A stretch of 64,000 nucleotides of DNA from Eriocheir sinensis (GCF_024679095.1 NC_066513.1:4199526-4263525); one strand, 5' to 3'. Shown: positions 23,111 to 34,277, counted from the first letter of the stretch. Made by a program: numbers and translations. The notes: generated by a model not told the origin, from the letters alone.

Positions 23111-24913
23111 TCATTGTTTCATCCATTTTACCAATAACATGGAGCTAGGAGGAGGAACAGTTTAACAAAGTAAGAAAGGGAATTTTAGGGTTAAATCACC
23201 CTTGATAAGTTATGAATATTTAAGTTAACGGCGTCAATTAATAGGGGCAGGCGTTAGGATGTTGTCAGAACTAGACTGTACGTAAATTCAAACATTTACA
23301 ACTCACGGTCTCATGACGCAGCGAACCACTGCCCGTTTGGCTGTTTTTATTATATAGACAGTTTGTGATGAAACTGCTACAGCAACCTTACGCCGACACT
23401 GTAGTACGCTACTCTAAAACGTTACCGCGGCTGTGAATACTTTGTGCCCATCACATGAGTCCACCAGTGAACAGCAGCCCACCACCACCACCACAAATAC
23501 CAAGTAACAGCAGAGAACAAACCTGATGACAAAGGAGCAAAAGTCTGCTACCAGCCACTCGCCTCACAGGGAATCCGGAGTCGGCCTTCTGCAGGACAGC
23601 GGGCGGGGCCAGTGGGTGGGGCTCGCTGGTTCTGCATTATAAAAAAAAACCTGCTGAAGGACCAACAAACAACCTACACAACAACCTTTCACATACAGCA
23701 ACATTACGTGTTTAATAATGGCCTCAACATGGCTTACAAAACTTAAATTTTCTTACCAATGGAAGAGGAGGACCCGTGCACCTTTCTCTGGCCTGTCGTG
23801 AGCTGGACTATCACCGCTAAAGCTCTCCCCCTTCCCTCTCCCCTCTCCTCCCGTCCCTCCTCCTCTCTCCTTCCTCTGTAAGTGCTATTAAACAGCAACT
23901 TTTAATTCCCTCCTTTCCTTCCTCGTCCTCTTCCCTCCTTCAAGCCTCTTTTACATCCACCTTCCTCGCTGCACCCCCTCCCAACCCTCTCTCTCCTTCT
24001 CTCTCGCTCCGAACTTATTCCTGCTTCAAATGCCTCAAACTTCAGACTCGGCCAAGAAATCAGTGACTCCCCAACCTACATAGAAAGCCTGGTGACTTTT
24101 TTTTATGCTTTGTGATGCTTTATGGTCCTGGACGCAGTGATGCATTGGTGAGGAGAGGCAGTGTGAAAGAAAGGTCATACTCGATGTTATTCGTGTCTGA
24201 ATTTCGGAACCGACTCGAAACATAGTATCTCGGAATCATCTTTCCTCCCTCCTGCTCCACTGGTCTCTTGGTCATTGTCTTCATGCGCTTTATTACACAT
24301 TTTCATTATATTGATAGTTGTAAAGTTATTATTTTCATTCTTACTGTTATTATCATCATTTTCATTGTTAGCTTTCCCCCAGACCCTCCTCATAGTCTCC
24401 TAACGCAACACATCAACATCTCGTACACCAACGACCCGCCGGTCCCTCACGCACCCCATCGTGAAGCACAAAACCCTCATCTTCCTTCCCTTCATGTCCG
24501 TGTGTCCCTCTCCTTGTTTTACCTCTAGTCTTCATCATCCATCCACATAGCCACCTTTGTCATAACCTTGCAAACATGTTTATTATTTGTTGGGTCTTTA
24601 AGGGTTATATTCCCTCCTTGACATTCATGGTCTATCTTCTGTCATTTGTCATTCTTCGTTTTGTCTTTTACTCTTTTACGTCCTCACTCTCCGCCAGCTT
24701 CGCCTCCCTCCCTTGCTCTCTATGGCTTCTCATGTCTTCACTGGCTTTTAGAGTTCTTTATACCTTTTCTGCTTTCTCTTTCTTTGCTTTGTTTACATTC
24801 CTCCCCTAATCCTTTTGAACAGTATAAATGAAAAAGACAAACCATAGCTAAAGGGATGTTATATATCCTAGCGAAATTAGATTTTTTTATAGCTGAGGAA
24901 ACAGTTCAAGGGG
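23111..24913. other. No recognised gene; GC-box/TATA-like patch at 23600-23650
   Basis: This is mostly unremarkable sequence, then T/C-rich tracts from about 23810. GGGCGGGGC at 23601 and GGGTGGGGC at 23613 precede an ATTATAAAAAAAA patch at 23636. This looks like a core promoter, but no coding region follows. Minus- and plus-strand frames at 24035-24830 are short and compositional. Confidence 0.3.
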
Positions 24914-24994
24914 AAAAAAAAAAAAAAAAAAATTAAAATAAAATAAAATAAAATAAATAAATAAATAAATAAATAAAATAAAATAAAATAAAAA
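24914..24994. repeat. A-run with (TAAAA)n/(TAAA)n
   Basis: About 18 A, then AATAA and AAATAA repeats. It adjoins the 3' end of the minus-strand LINE at 25010 and may be its simple-repeat tail. Confidence 0.9.
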
Positions 24995-25009
24995 GGAAAC
25001 AATAGTGAA

Positions 25010-25965
25010 AAAAAGCCTGCTACACACTGCTCCTATAAAAGAGTTAAGAGGAGTGGCCAAAAGAGAGGTCAGTTTCGGGAGGAGAGGTGTCCTTATACCC
25101 TCCTCTTGAAAGAGTTCAAGTCATAGGCAGGAGGATATACAGATGAAGGAAGATTGTTCCAGAGTTTACCAGCGTGAGGGATGAAAGAGTGAAGATGCTA
25201 GTTAACTCGTGCGTAAGGGATTTGGACACTAAAGGGATGAGCTTGAGTAGAAAGTCGTGTGCAGCGAGGCCGCAAAAGGGGGGAGGCATGCAGTTAGCAA
25301 GTTCAGAAGAGCAGTCAGTGTGAAAATAATGATAAAGATAGAAAGAGATGCAACATGGCGGTGGAATTTAAGGGGTAGATGACTATCAGTAAGAGGAGGA
25401 GAGCTGATGAAACGAAGAACCTTAGACTCCACTCTGTCCAAGAGAGCAGTGTGAGTGGAGCCCCGGCCCCCCCCCACACACACACATGTGAGATGCATAC
25501 TCCATACGAGGGCGGACAAGGCCCCTGTATATGGATAGCAACTGTGCGGGGGAGAAGAACTGGTGGAGACGATACAGAACGCCCAACCTTGAGGAAGCTG
25601 ATTTAGTGAGAGAGGAGATGTTAGGTTCCTAGATAAGATTTTGACTTAAGGATAGACCAAGGATGTTTAGTGTTGAAGAAGGTGACAGCTGAGTGTTGTT
25701 AAAGAACAGGGGATAGGTGTTTGGAAGACTGTGTCGAGTTCATAGGTGGAGAAATTGGATTTTTGAGACACTGAAGGACACAAGGTTCCTTTTACCCCAA
25801 TCAGAAATGATAGTAAGGTCTGAGGTTAAGCATTCTGCAACCTCAAGTTTGGAGTCTTGCACTTCATGTTGAGAGGGTCTTCTGTTGAAAGACGTTGAAT
25901 ATTGCAGAGTGGAGTCGTCAGCGTATGAGCTTATGATGGCAATGACCTCAAATATTGAGAGAACT
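25010..25965 (-). pseudogene. Jockey-like LINE, C-terminal part (family A copy 3)
   Basis: The minus strand from about 25965 to 25010 follows the same order as the copy at 50680-57845. It includes the segment just after the RT catalytic motif, then VESKVLRFISSPPLTDS (about 25450), a leucine-rich stretch, and the KLWN..PAYDLNSFK-like end near 25110. Many frame changes and stops occur. The RT active site lies beyond the 5' limit, so this copy cannot encode activity. Confidence 0.8.
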
Positions 25966-26039
25966 GAAAGTCTGCCTGTAACAGAGCTAATACTATGCTC
26001 GGGTTTTCAGCGGGGAACTTTAAGTGTTAGACGTCCTGA

Positions 26040-26560
26040 GTATTGATAACTTTTTAAAACTCGTTGGCAAGGCCTCCCTGGAATACACCGTGCTGCAGAT
26101 CTGATCCCGAAGTTACAAAGACTTTATAAACTGCAGGGACGCGCTACGAAAACTCTATCATCGTTGAGGCAACAGCAGTATGAAGAATGAGTCAAACGAC
26201 TCAGTCTCTTTACTTCGGAAAAGCAAATAACTATGACATGACTTATATGAAGTTGTACAAATTCCTGAAAAATATAGTAACGTCGACCACTCAAAGATTT
26301 TGGAATCCCAAATTAGCGGTCAACAGGATTTGTTTTCCTCGAATAGAAGCCTCAGGCGATGGAACAACCTTCCTGGATGAGTGATTCATGTACAAACAAC
26401 CAGCTTAAAGAAATTCCTTGATCATTACTTTGTTGAACAAGGAGTCAGTTGAACAGTCCTGTGCGCACTTACAGCACGGAAATGAAAACATGGTTCAACA
26501 TGTTCAAGAGATCACTGACGTGCCTGATGAAGTTGAGTGAACCACTAAAACTGCCGACCT
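26040..26560 (+). pseudogene. Degraded CR1-like LINE C-terminus
   Basis: In shifting plus-strand frames I read LQGRATKTLSSLRQQQYEER, then VKRLSLFT, and later NRSLRRWNNLPG and KKFLDHYF. This follows the usual CR1/jockey tail (RATK-x-SLR, YEERL-x-LGLFTLE, WNNLP, FK-x-LD). Stops are frequent. It is an old fragment, recognised by motif order only. Confidence 0.5.
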
Positions 26561-26790
26561 CGGTATAATCCAGTTGGTGGTCATTGGATTTAATCCTGGG
26601 TATTATCCTTTACTATGTCCAGATTTTCGATAAGAACAAATTAATTCAAATTCATGTTTTTATCAGGGGTTATTGATGTCCATATCTCGAAAATGTGTTC
26701 ATGAAGATCAGTTTGTTTCTTTCCACAAATTCAACGAGCTGATTTTCTCTCCCGCTTCTTGCACCGTTTCCAAAATGGTCAACCGCTGCT

Positions 26791-27063
26791 TCACCAACAT
26801 TTTGGTCCCCACTCTATAGCATTAGTCTCCATGACCACTGAAAACTCGGTTTTATCTTTCTTTATTGCTACTTTCACATCCTCATAAAACTTTTTTACTT
26901 CATGGTAAGTGTAAGTTGACTTTAGTGCATGAACCTGAGATATTTTAAGATTGTACCTTTTGCTCAGCTTGATGAGGATACTTGTTACTATTTCGTTGAT
27001 GCTGAAGACTTGTTTTTTGTTCCCTGCAAAAATCTTGTTAAGTTCGTCTTGTAAAACACCAGC
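26791..27063 (-). CDS. Unrecognised 90-codon open frame without Met
   Basis: After a stop at about 27064 the minus strand stays open for about 90 codons to a TGA at 26791-26793. The product is Lys-rich and would be mostly helical (DELNKIFAGNKKQVFSINEI and similar). I do not recognise a family. It could be an exon of an old transposase or of a host gene, or chance. Confidence 0.25.
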   Translation of the reverse strand, partial: AGVLQDELNKIFAGNKKQVFSINEIVTSILIKLSKRYNLKISQVHALKSTYTYHEVKKFYEDVKVAIKKDKTEFSVVMETNAIEWGPKCW

Positions 27064-28177
27064 CTATGTCTTGTGTTTAAGTTATCCACTTGAAATCATT
27101 ATTCACTTTTCTTAGTAAGTGGTAAGAAACATGCTGCTGTTACCCTATTATCCTATTGCCCTAAATAAACTAATGTAGGTCATTTCTGCATGTTTCCTGT
27201 GGACCTTGGTTGTCAGCCCTAGGTCCTCCCTTATCAACCTCTCATAATCCCTGGCTTCCACAGCACAGCATGAGGTTAAGCTTGTTATTCAGGATGAAGG
27301 ATAAAACGCTCACTGTTGTTTTCAAATAATCTCAAGACCGACCAACTGAAGTAGTTGGGATTTTATATTACTTGCCTCGTCACATTCAAGTCGTCACGTC
27401 AGCCTCTGCTCACGGAAACCTGAAATGACCCGCGCGACTCTGCCCGCTGCCAGCCAGCATCAGTCCAGCACTGAGAGGGCGGCTGGTGTGGAGAATTTTA
27501 GTGAGCCACTTCTGCAAGAAAAGGAAAATGGTGTAATAAGTATATTTATTTAGTGTTAAATTGTTTAAGTGAAGTTACTAGAAAATATATGAATGAAAGG
27601 AAAAGGAAAAGGAAACACACACACGAGGCACAGCAACACGGCGGTGGAAAAAGTTCATCACCACAACGAAGCGAAAGCCGACGTGAACCCTGCCTGACCC
27701 ACTTCCATATTCTTTATCAACAAGGAACGTGCTACGCCTTTACTTGCACGCACAACAAGGGAGCCACGGCGGAATAATAAGACAGCAGGAAAAAACAAAA
27801 AAGTCCCTCATCACAACAGCACCGCAAAAGCTGTCGTCAAGTCCTTTTATTGCTCTCTTTCTTAGACAAACTGATGCACCTTCCTCAGAGCACGTGCATG
27901 GCTATTTAGGGTGACATGACAAAGCAAAAAAGTGAGGTGGAAAGGCCTCCTGAATCCCGACACAAACAAGATAAGGAGTTGCTATTGCAGGAAAAAAATT
28001 ACGCTCTCATCATCAACGTGTGCCAAGCTTGGAGGAGGAAAAATACGGCAAAGTAGGCAGTCACTTAGCAAACCAGAGAACAACACCCTCTCCGGGATTC
28101 TAAGTGGTGCGCGAGAACCAAGGGGTCAAGACGTTCTTCCAAGGGGATTGTGCAAGAGGGGCGACTGTTAAGGTACA
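27064..28177. other. No recognised gene
   Basis: Short frames (27553-28171, plus strand) have no domain. No repeat of note was seen. Confidence 0.3.
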
Positions 28178-28420
28178 GAGGCGAGAGGAGGGGAAAAGAA
28201 GATGAAAGGCGAGGAGAAGAGAAGAGGAGAGAGGGGAGGAGGAGGAGTGGAGAGGAGAGGAGAGAAGAGGGAAGATAAGAGAAAAGGTGAGGAGAGAAGA
28301 AGGGGGAGAAGAGAGGAGGATGTTAAGAGGCTGGGAGAGGCAGAGAGAGTGGCTGTCAAAGGGATACAGGTGGAAAGGGGAGATCGAAAAGGGCAGTCAT
28401 ACAAAGGGCCGAGGTGGAGA
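28178..28420. repeat. GA-rich purine tract
   Basis: Irregular GAGGAGAAGAGAAGAGG-type sequence of about 240 bp with strong strand bias. Frames on both strands are compositional. Confidence 0.8.
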
Positions 28421-28915
28421 GGGACAGCCACACAGAGGGCCAGGGTATGTTGCCAATAGTACGCTGTAAACTTGACTGCCAACACGCACCGTTGCCAGAT
28501 TATCGTACTCGGAGCATCACATTCACCAGCTTCTCCCCCATAAATATCACCAGGAAACAGGAATAATAAACCATTCCAACAATAACGACAAATTACGATT
28601 ATTGGGACCCAGGAAACAGTTTTTGGGATGGAAATCGGGAAATAGGAGAAACTGAGAACAACAGTCTGGCAGCGTTGGTCACACGTAGCGATGAGGCAAA
28701 CGCAATATATCCATCATGCAAGTTTTAAACATCCTAAGCATGGAGCTCAGCCCATAACAAAACATTTTCACTCCACTGGCTAAGTAAATTAAGTAAGTAA
28801 GTAAAGTAAGCTTGTGTCGCCTTCAGCTCTGTTTTTAATATTTTACTAGAAGTGTGCTTCCTGGTTGTTATGGTTGTCAGGGTGACGCAATACAAGGTTA
28901 AATTATGAGGTTTAT
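28421..28915. other. No recognised gene; short (AAGT)n
   Basis: Only a short AAGTAAGTAAGTAA run at about 28792-28806 stands out. Confidence 0.35.
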
Positions 28916-29276
28916 TCACATTATGTTGGTATATAATGGCAGCGAGCCTACTGAAGTTAAGCAACAATATTATTTACAATTCATCATTCTGTTGGTAATG
29001 GTAGTGAGCTTACTGAAGTTAAGTAACTATTATTTACCATTCATCATTCTGTTGGTAATGGTAGTGAGCTTACTGAAGTTAATTAACTATTATTTACCAT
29101 TCATCATTCTGTTGGTAATGGTAGCGAGCTGACTGAAGTTAATTAACTATTATTTACCATTCATCATTCTGTTGGTAATGGTAGCGAGCTGACTGAAGTT
29201 AATTAACTATTATTTACCATTCATCATTCTGTTGGTAATGGTAGCGAGCTTACTGAAGTTAATTAACAATCCTAAT
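28916..29276. repeat. 60-bp tandem repeat, 6 copies
   Basis: The unit runs TTCATCATTCTGTTGGTAAT, GGTAGCGAGCTTACTGAAGT and TAATTAACTATTATTTACCA, exactly 60 bp. Units differ at a few positions (GTGAGC/GCGAGC, TTACTG/TGACTG). Because 60 is a multiple of 3 one plus-strand frame stays open, giving a hydrophobic repeat (FIILLVMV). I do not regard this as a gene. Confidence 0.93.
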
Positions 29277-30354
29277 TAATAGTTATCACTCATCACTCCT
29301 ATTCACCTTAAAGGGCTCACTCATCTCTTCAGACTATTACAACTACATGAAAGATATGGTACACTGGCCATAGCCTAAACACCTAACTGTTGCTAAATAA
29401 TAAACTACCCTAATCAGGGTTCAATGATACATGATTATTACTGAAAAATGTTTCCTACCACCGATATGTGTTCACAGGGATGATCATGGAACCAAGGTAG
29501 TCATGGGGGTTCAGGACACCAAGGAGGTGGTCATGAGTTCCCACAAGCATTGGATTATACAAATGGCACTAACAAGAAAAATTATCCCGTCTGTCGTCTG
29601 AGTTAATCATGGGATGAGACATTCATGCTCCTAAAATACCAGAAGAACTGGGCATGAAAGCACAACAAGGGGGATCTTTACATACTAACACAACAAGGGG
29701 GTAAGCGCCCAGTCAGCTGGGAACCTGTTGGGAGGAGAGGCGAGGCTTGACTGAATATGCAGCTCTCAGCGCCTTCCCTAACTTGACTCCTCCCCCCCCC
29801 CTTTGGCGTGGCTGCCGGCTAACTAGCACCGAACGGTGGTTGTAGTTACAGATACTTGGCCTGTTCCGCTAACTCAGGAGTTCAGAGAAAGCTGTTCCTC
29901 TCTCCCACGTGACTTAGGTGAAAATTTCCTTCTCGTCGTTCCCCCATAAAAGAAAACCTAACTTTAACCATCCTCGGCACCTTCACTATGAGTCAGACCC
30001 ACGCAATGCTGACCCATCACTGGTTCGTCTGTCTGTCTGAATGTCTGCCCGGCCGCACCATCACCTAATTCACAAGCAACACATCGGTTATTACAGGTTA
30101 TCGATTTTCTCAGTTTCCCCCGCATTACAAGCTAAGTAAGTAAACATATACCTTACACATGTAACTAACGATGAGTAAAGCAGGGTTAAGAGAGGAGAGG
30201 GTTAGACTGCTTTAATCCATCTGCGCAGACCTGTGACGTGGGTTGGTACCCAGGTAGGGGGAAGAGGGTAGGGAAGGCAGGGTCAAAATCTAAATATAGA
30301 TCTCGGTAGGGTATACTAAAAAGAAACCATGGACCGGAGGGGTAACTATGGTAG
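29277..30354. other. No recognised gene
   Basis: The segment contains a C-run at about 29789-29799. I see no coding region. Confidence 0.35.
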
Positions 30355-30408
30355 ACCTGCCTTACTTACTTACTTAGTTTACTTAGTTGTGTCTAGAGGT
30401 CTTGTGCC

Positions 30409-32631
30409 TCACAGTCGTGGTGGTCCACCGCTGTTTTGGAAGTTGCTGGCGTCTTGCTTCTTCAGCCGCACTTGGTCCGGTATGGAATTTGAGGCTGCTC
30501 TGCAGACTGCTGTATAGCCTGGCACTGGTGGTTCATCGGGCACTGCCCTAAGGAACCTGTCCAGTGCAGCTTTGAACCTGTCCACTGAGCAGCCTGTGAT
30601 TCCCCGTACCTCTTTTGGTAGTGCGTTGAAGATTTTTGGACTGTCATGGGCTAGGCTGGCCACCAGCTGTGTTCTAATTTTCCCCGGCGCTCTTGTCGGC
30701 AGGGCGTATCTTGAACACATTCGTCCAGCTCTTCCGGAGATGTGGGCTGTCAGCATTCCCGGTGTGGGGTCAGGGACAGTACCCTCCAGGATTTTACATG
30801 TGTAAATTGCCCGGTATCTGTCCCTCCTCCTTTGCTGGGAGAGCAAGCCTAGCTTGTGAAGCCGGTGCCAGTAGTTCAGCTCCTTCATGCCACTAATCTG
30901 CCTGGTGTATGATCTCTGTACTGCTTCCAATAGCTGGATGTCTCCTTTCTTGTGGGGAGACCACAGCTGGCTGCAGTAGTCCAGGATGGGCTGCACCAGG
31001 GACTTCCAGAGTGTGAGCATGACTAGTGGTTCTCTGGAGCTGAACGTTCTGAGGACCCGGCCTGCCATGGCCTTGGCCTTCTTCACCGTGGTCATGATGT
31101 GATGCGTGAAGGTGGTGTCACTGCTGAGGTGCACTCCAAGGCATTTGACGTGTGACTGCGGGACAATTTTGTGTCCTCCCTCTGTGTACAGCTTGGTTGC
31201 ATTTTTGATGTTCTGGTTTGGGCCACACCTCAGTAGCTCGGTTTTTTCTTGGTTGAAATTCATGTTGTTTTGTGTGGCCCATGTGTACACGTTATTGAGG
31301 TCTTGTTGTAGGCTGTTCACGTCCTCTGGAGTGCTGATGCTCTGGCTGATGTTGGTGTCGTCAGCAAAGGAGGAGATAACAGCTCTGTCTAGGGTGGTGG
31401 TTATGTCTCCCAGGTGTACTAGGAAGAGGAGAGGGCCCAACACTGACCCTTGCGGCACTCCACTTTTCACCACACATGCCTCTGACTTTTGGCCATCTAC
31501 GGATACTGACTGCTTTCTGTGTGTGAGGAAGTCTTGCAGCCAGACTCTCAGCTTGCCTGTTATGCCTAGCTTCCGGAGTTTATGTAGCAGTATGCCGTGA
31601 TCTACTTTGTCAAAAGCTTTGGCAAAGTCGAGGAAGACGACATCTGCGTTTTGTCCTGTGGCTAGGTTGTTCAGGAGCCAATCGTTGTGGGTTAGCAGCT
31701 TAGATAGGCATGATCTTCCTTTCCTGAAGCCGTGTTGACTCTCACTCAGTAGGTTGTTTGCTTCCAGGTATTCTTGGATCTTGTTCCTCACACATTTCTC
31801 CTGGATTTTGATAATATGAGAGGTGAGGGCAACCTGCCTATAGTTCTTTGGAAGGCTTTTATCTCCTCCCTTGTAGATTGGGCATATGAAGGAGTGTTTG
31901 AATAGCGCTGGAACTTTTCCTGTATCGAACGAGCACTGCCACAGCTTCTGTGTGGGATGTGCCATTGTTTCAATACACTCACGGAGCAGGGTAGCTGGCA
32001 CTCCGTTGGGTCCAGCTGCAGAGTTTGTACGTAGATCCCTTGTGGCCTTCTTTATGTCCCCGGTGGTTATTTGCACTTCTGGCAGTAGTGTGTGGGCTGG
32101 GTTCTCTGCAAAGAATGTGGTGGGGTCATGGATGATGGCAGTGGGTTGTGGTGTACTGAATACCCTTTTGTATTGGTGCATTAACAGCTGACACATTTCT
32201 GAAGGGTCATTTGCTAGTTTGCCTATTTGTGTTTCGAGTGGCCCAATTTTGGATTTTGTTATGGAGAATTTTTTGCAGTAGCTGTAGAAATACTTGCGGT
32301 TTTCTTTGATGTTGCTTACTGCCTTGTTTTCTTCTTCTATTTGCTGTTTTTCATGTGAGGCCTTGATTTCTCGTTCCACCTGTGTTAATCTATTGATGAG
32401 GGTGGACTTTCGGTGTGGGTTGTAGGCCGTTTGTAGCTGTCTAATCAGGGACGCTCTTTTCTTCATTAGAATCCTCCTGTCTCTTGGGATTTTGTTTTGG
32501 GAGGCTGTTTTATACCTTTTTGGTGGCACATACTTTTGGCAGACTTCTGTTATTGTTTTAAGGAGTGCCTGGAGCATATGGTTGGGGTCCTGATACCAAA
32601 GTAGCATCCCAATCCACTTCACTGAGTGCAA
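30409..32631 (-). CDS. LINE reverse transcriptase, 740 codons open
   Basis: The open frame covers the whole RT and C-terminal region. It shows AAGPNGVPATLLREC, FICPIYKGGDKSLPKNYR, SQHGFRKGRSCLSKLL, VVFLDFAKAFDKVDHGIL (motif A, first catalytic Asp), SGVPQGSVLGPLLFL (motif B) and SSFADDTNIS (catalytic Asp pair). The thumb/C-terminal part follows with LVQPILDYCSQLWSPHKKGD, LLEAVQRSYTRQI and FNALPKEVRG. The catalytic residues are all present, so this enzyme part looks functional. The true translation start would be in the endonuclease, which a frameshift near 32600 separates from it. The first in-frame Met at 32631 is therefore not the natural start. Confidence 0.85.
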   Translation of the reverse strand: MHSVKWIGMLLWYQDPNHMLQALLKTITEVCQKYVPPKRYKTASQNKIPRDRRILMKKRASLIRQLQTAYNPHRKSTLINRLTQVEREIKASHEKQQIEEENKAVSNIKENRKYFYSYCKKFSITKSKIGPLETQIGKLANDPSEMCQLLMHQYKRVFSTPQPTAIIHDPTTFFAENPAHTLLPEVQITTGDIKKATRDLRTNSAAGPNGVPATLLRECIETMAHPTQKLWQCSFDTGKVPALFKHSFICPIYKGGDKSLPKNYRQVALTSHIIKIQEKCVRNKIQEYLEANNLLSESQHGFRKGRSCLSKLLTHNDWLLNNLATGQNADVVFLDFAKAFDKVDHGILLHKLRKLGITGKLRVWLQDFLTHRKQSVSVDGQKSEACVVKSGVPQGSVLGPLLFLVHLGDITTTLDRAVISSFADDTNISQSISTPEDVNSLQQDLNNVYTWATQNNMNFNQEKTELLRCGPNQNIKNATKLYTEGGHKIVPQSHVKCLGVHLSSDTTFTHHIMTTVKKAKAMAGRVLRTFSSREPLVMLTLWKSLVQPILDYCSQLWSPHKKGDIQLLEAVQRSYTRQISGMKELNYWHRLHKLGLLSQQRRRDRYRAIYTCKILEGTVPDPTPGMLTAHISGRAGRMCSRYALPTRAPGKIRTQLVASLAHDSPKIFNALPKEVRGITGCSVDRFKAALDRFLRAVPDEPPVPGYTAVCRAASNSIPDQVRLKKQDASNFQNSGGPPRL

Positions 32632-33245
32632 GCCTTATGTGTTCCCAGGTTACCTTGCTGCTGTAGAAATTCAGGGCAGCAAGTGGCTGGGAATGTGTTG
32701 GTGAAGATCTTGCCTGTGGGGTTGCATCCCTTAAATAGTCTGTACTGAAGGTAAGAAGCCTGTGGTCAGAGATTATAGTTTCCTCCACTGTATAGTTTCT
32801 TACTGCTTCTTGGTTGTTGGTGAACGGCAGATCCAATATATTCTCCTTCCTGGTGGGCCTGGTTACTAGTTGTGTAAGAAAGGGCTGGTCTGCTGTTGCC
32901 ATGAGGCGTCTAGCCTGTTCCCTGTCTGCTAGTGTGCCACTGGAGAGCCTGCCTTCTGGCCACTGGATAATGGGGAGGTTGAAGTCCCCACAGAGCATAA
33001 TGTTTGGCATTGGCGTTGGGAGATTTTCCAGTAATTTGTTTACCTTATTTATCACCTCATCAAATTTTTCCAAGGTGCACTGTGGTGGCCTGTAGCAGTT
33101 CAATTTAACCAAGTTGTATTTATTTATTTTTATGCCGATTAGTTCAACTTCTCCATTGGAGTGAGATATTAGGGTATTTTGGTGGGAGAGAGGTCATTCC
33201 TCACATATATAATTGCCCCCCCTTGGCTTCTTTTAGTTAGGGAGC
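32600..33245 (-). pseudogene. LINE apurinic-like endonuclease, partial
   Basis: The minus strand reads QGGAIIYVR (about 33215), then after a shift ISHSNGEVELIGI, LVKLNCYRPPQ and MLCGDFNLPIIQWP (Asp/Asn of the nuclease core). RKENILDLPFTNN and ISDHRLLTF (catalytic SDH) follow. The N-terminal nuclease motifs are lost by 5' truncation. A shift near 33190 and one near 32600 break the frame into the RT. Confidence 0.8.
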
Positions 33246-33252
33246 CCAGTGA

Positions 33253-33900
33253 AGTTTAATTGAAAAGTTGCGCCCAAAAGGTTTGACTGGTTTACCCGAC
33301 TGTACATACAATAAGAATGTCTAAAAGGGATTTCTTTTTCTTAAGTTTCGCATTCCTGGGGTTTGGAAAAGGGACCCTTAAAAGGGGGCCCTTAAATTCC
33401 TTATAATTCAAACTTCTACGCCCACTCACAAAACTATGCATACATAACAGAAACACATAGTAAAGCACAATAATGCAACTTAAGAAAAAAAAATCAATGG
33501 CATTGCCATTTAAGAATGGTAATAATCATGGTAATTAATTCCTTATAATTCAAAGTTGTATTTTTGTTTCATAAGATTAGTATCCTTAGGTAGTATCTTA
33601 AAATGCAACTTAAGAACAAATCTGACCTGGCATTACCACTTAAGAAAGGTCAGAGGGCAAATATGAACCCTTCAGTCACCAAAAATTCAAAATATTTGTC
33701 CATCATTCATATTTGGTTTATAAGTTGTTTCTGTTGAGTAGTCATTGAGAATGCAACTTAAGAACAAAAAATCAATGGCATTACCATATAAGAATGGTAA
33801 TAAATATGGTAATTATTTGTTCTTAAGTTGCATTTTAAGATAGTACCTAGGCATACTAATCTTATGAAATAAAGAAATAATTTGGGCGCAAAATTTGAAT
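33253..33900. mobile_element. Inverted-repeat element truncated by the assembly gap
   Basis: TTGCGCCCAAA near 33267 is mirrored by TTTGGGCGCAAA just before the gap (33881-33892). Inside are TTCATAAGATTAGTATCCTT with GTAGTATCTTAAAATGCAAC (33568-33610) and their complements (33823-33868). A direct repeat with ATCAATGGCATT, CCAT and AAGAATGGTAATAA occurs at about 33492 and 33772. There is no coding potential. The nested arms and A/T-rich nature fit a MITE-like element. Confidence 0.55.
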
Positions 33901-34000
33901 NNNNNNNNNNNNNNNNNNNNNNNNNNNNNNNNNNNNNNNNNNNNNNNNNNNNNNNNNNNNNNNNNNNNNNNNNNNNNNNNNNNNNNNNNNNNNNNNNNNN
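33901..34000. other. Assembly gap (100 N)
   Basis: Exactly 100 N, the usual placeholder for a gap of unknown size. It removes the start of the 5' LTR that follows, about 1.06 kb judging from the complete 3' LTR. Confidence 0.99.
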
Positions 34001-34133
34001 CCCCGAACACCAGTCTCCAATAACAACTTAAGCCGGATCACGCTACCAGGGATCGAGACGGTGAGATCATTTATGGAGTAATTAATGAGTGATAAAAGAG
34101 TTGATCTAATACAAGAAAAGAAGGGTCCAAAAC
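34001..34133 (+). repeat. 5' LTR, last 133 bp
   Basis: Identical to the end of the 3' LTR except G/A at one position. It starts directly after the N gap, so its first about 1063 bp are not assembled. Confidence 0.9.
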
Positions 34134-34150
34134 TGGTGGCAGCGGTGGGA
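34134..34150 (+). other. Primer-binding site, tRNA-Leu type
   Basis: TGGTGGCAGCGGTGGGA directly follows the LTR. It is the complement of the usual animal tRNA-Leu (AAG/TAG) 3' end including CCA, recalled from general knowledge of that tRNA. It would prime minus-strand DNA synthesis. Confidence 0.8.
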
Positions 34151-34277
34151 TAAATAGGGACATGTGCTTACAGTGCTTTTGTTTAATTTACTCTGACGAG
34201 AAAACGCCTCTTATTTTCATTAAGCTTTGCTCGTTTTAAGTGGCGGAAATAATAGTGACGATTTAATTATATAATTA

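Larger units (their letters stand above)
30355..33245 (-). mobile_element. CR1/jockey-type LINE with long open RT frame
   Basis: A LINE on the minus strand has its endonuclease from about 33245, RT to 30409, and a short 3' UTR ending in an (AAGT)n-type tail (plus strand 30361-30385, TTACTTACTTACTTAG). ORF1 and the first part of the endonuclease are missing, so it is a 5'-truncated insertion of about 2.9 kb. Of the LINEs here it has the longest uninterrupted RT frame. Confidence 0.85.

Noticed and set aside
28916..29276. Regularly spaced repeats as a CRISPR array
   Set aside because: The units are contiguous 60-bp tandem copies without unique spacers, in a eukaryotic context.
30572..32191. 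Plus-strand frames of 67-164 codons
   Set aside because: Shadows of the 740-codon RT frame on the other strand.
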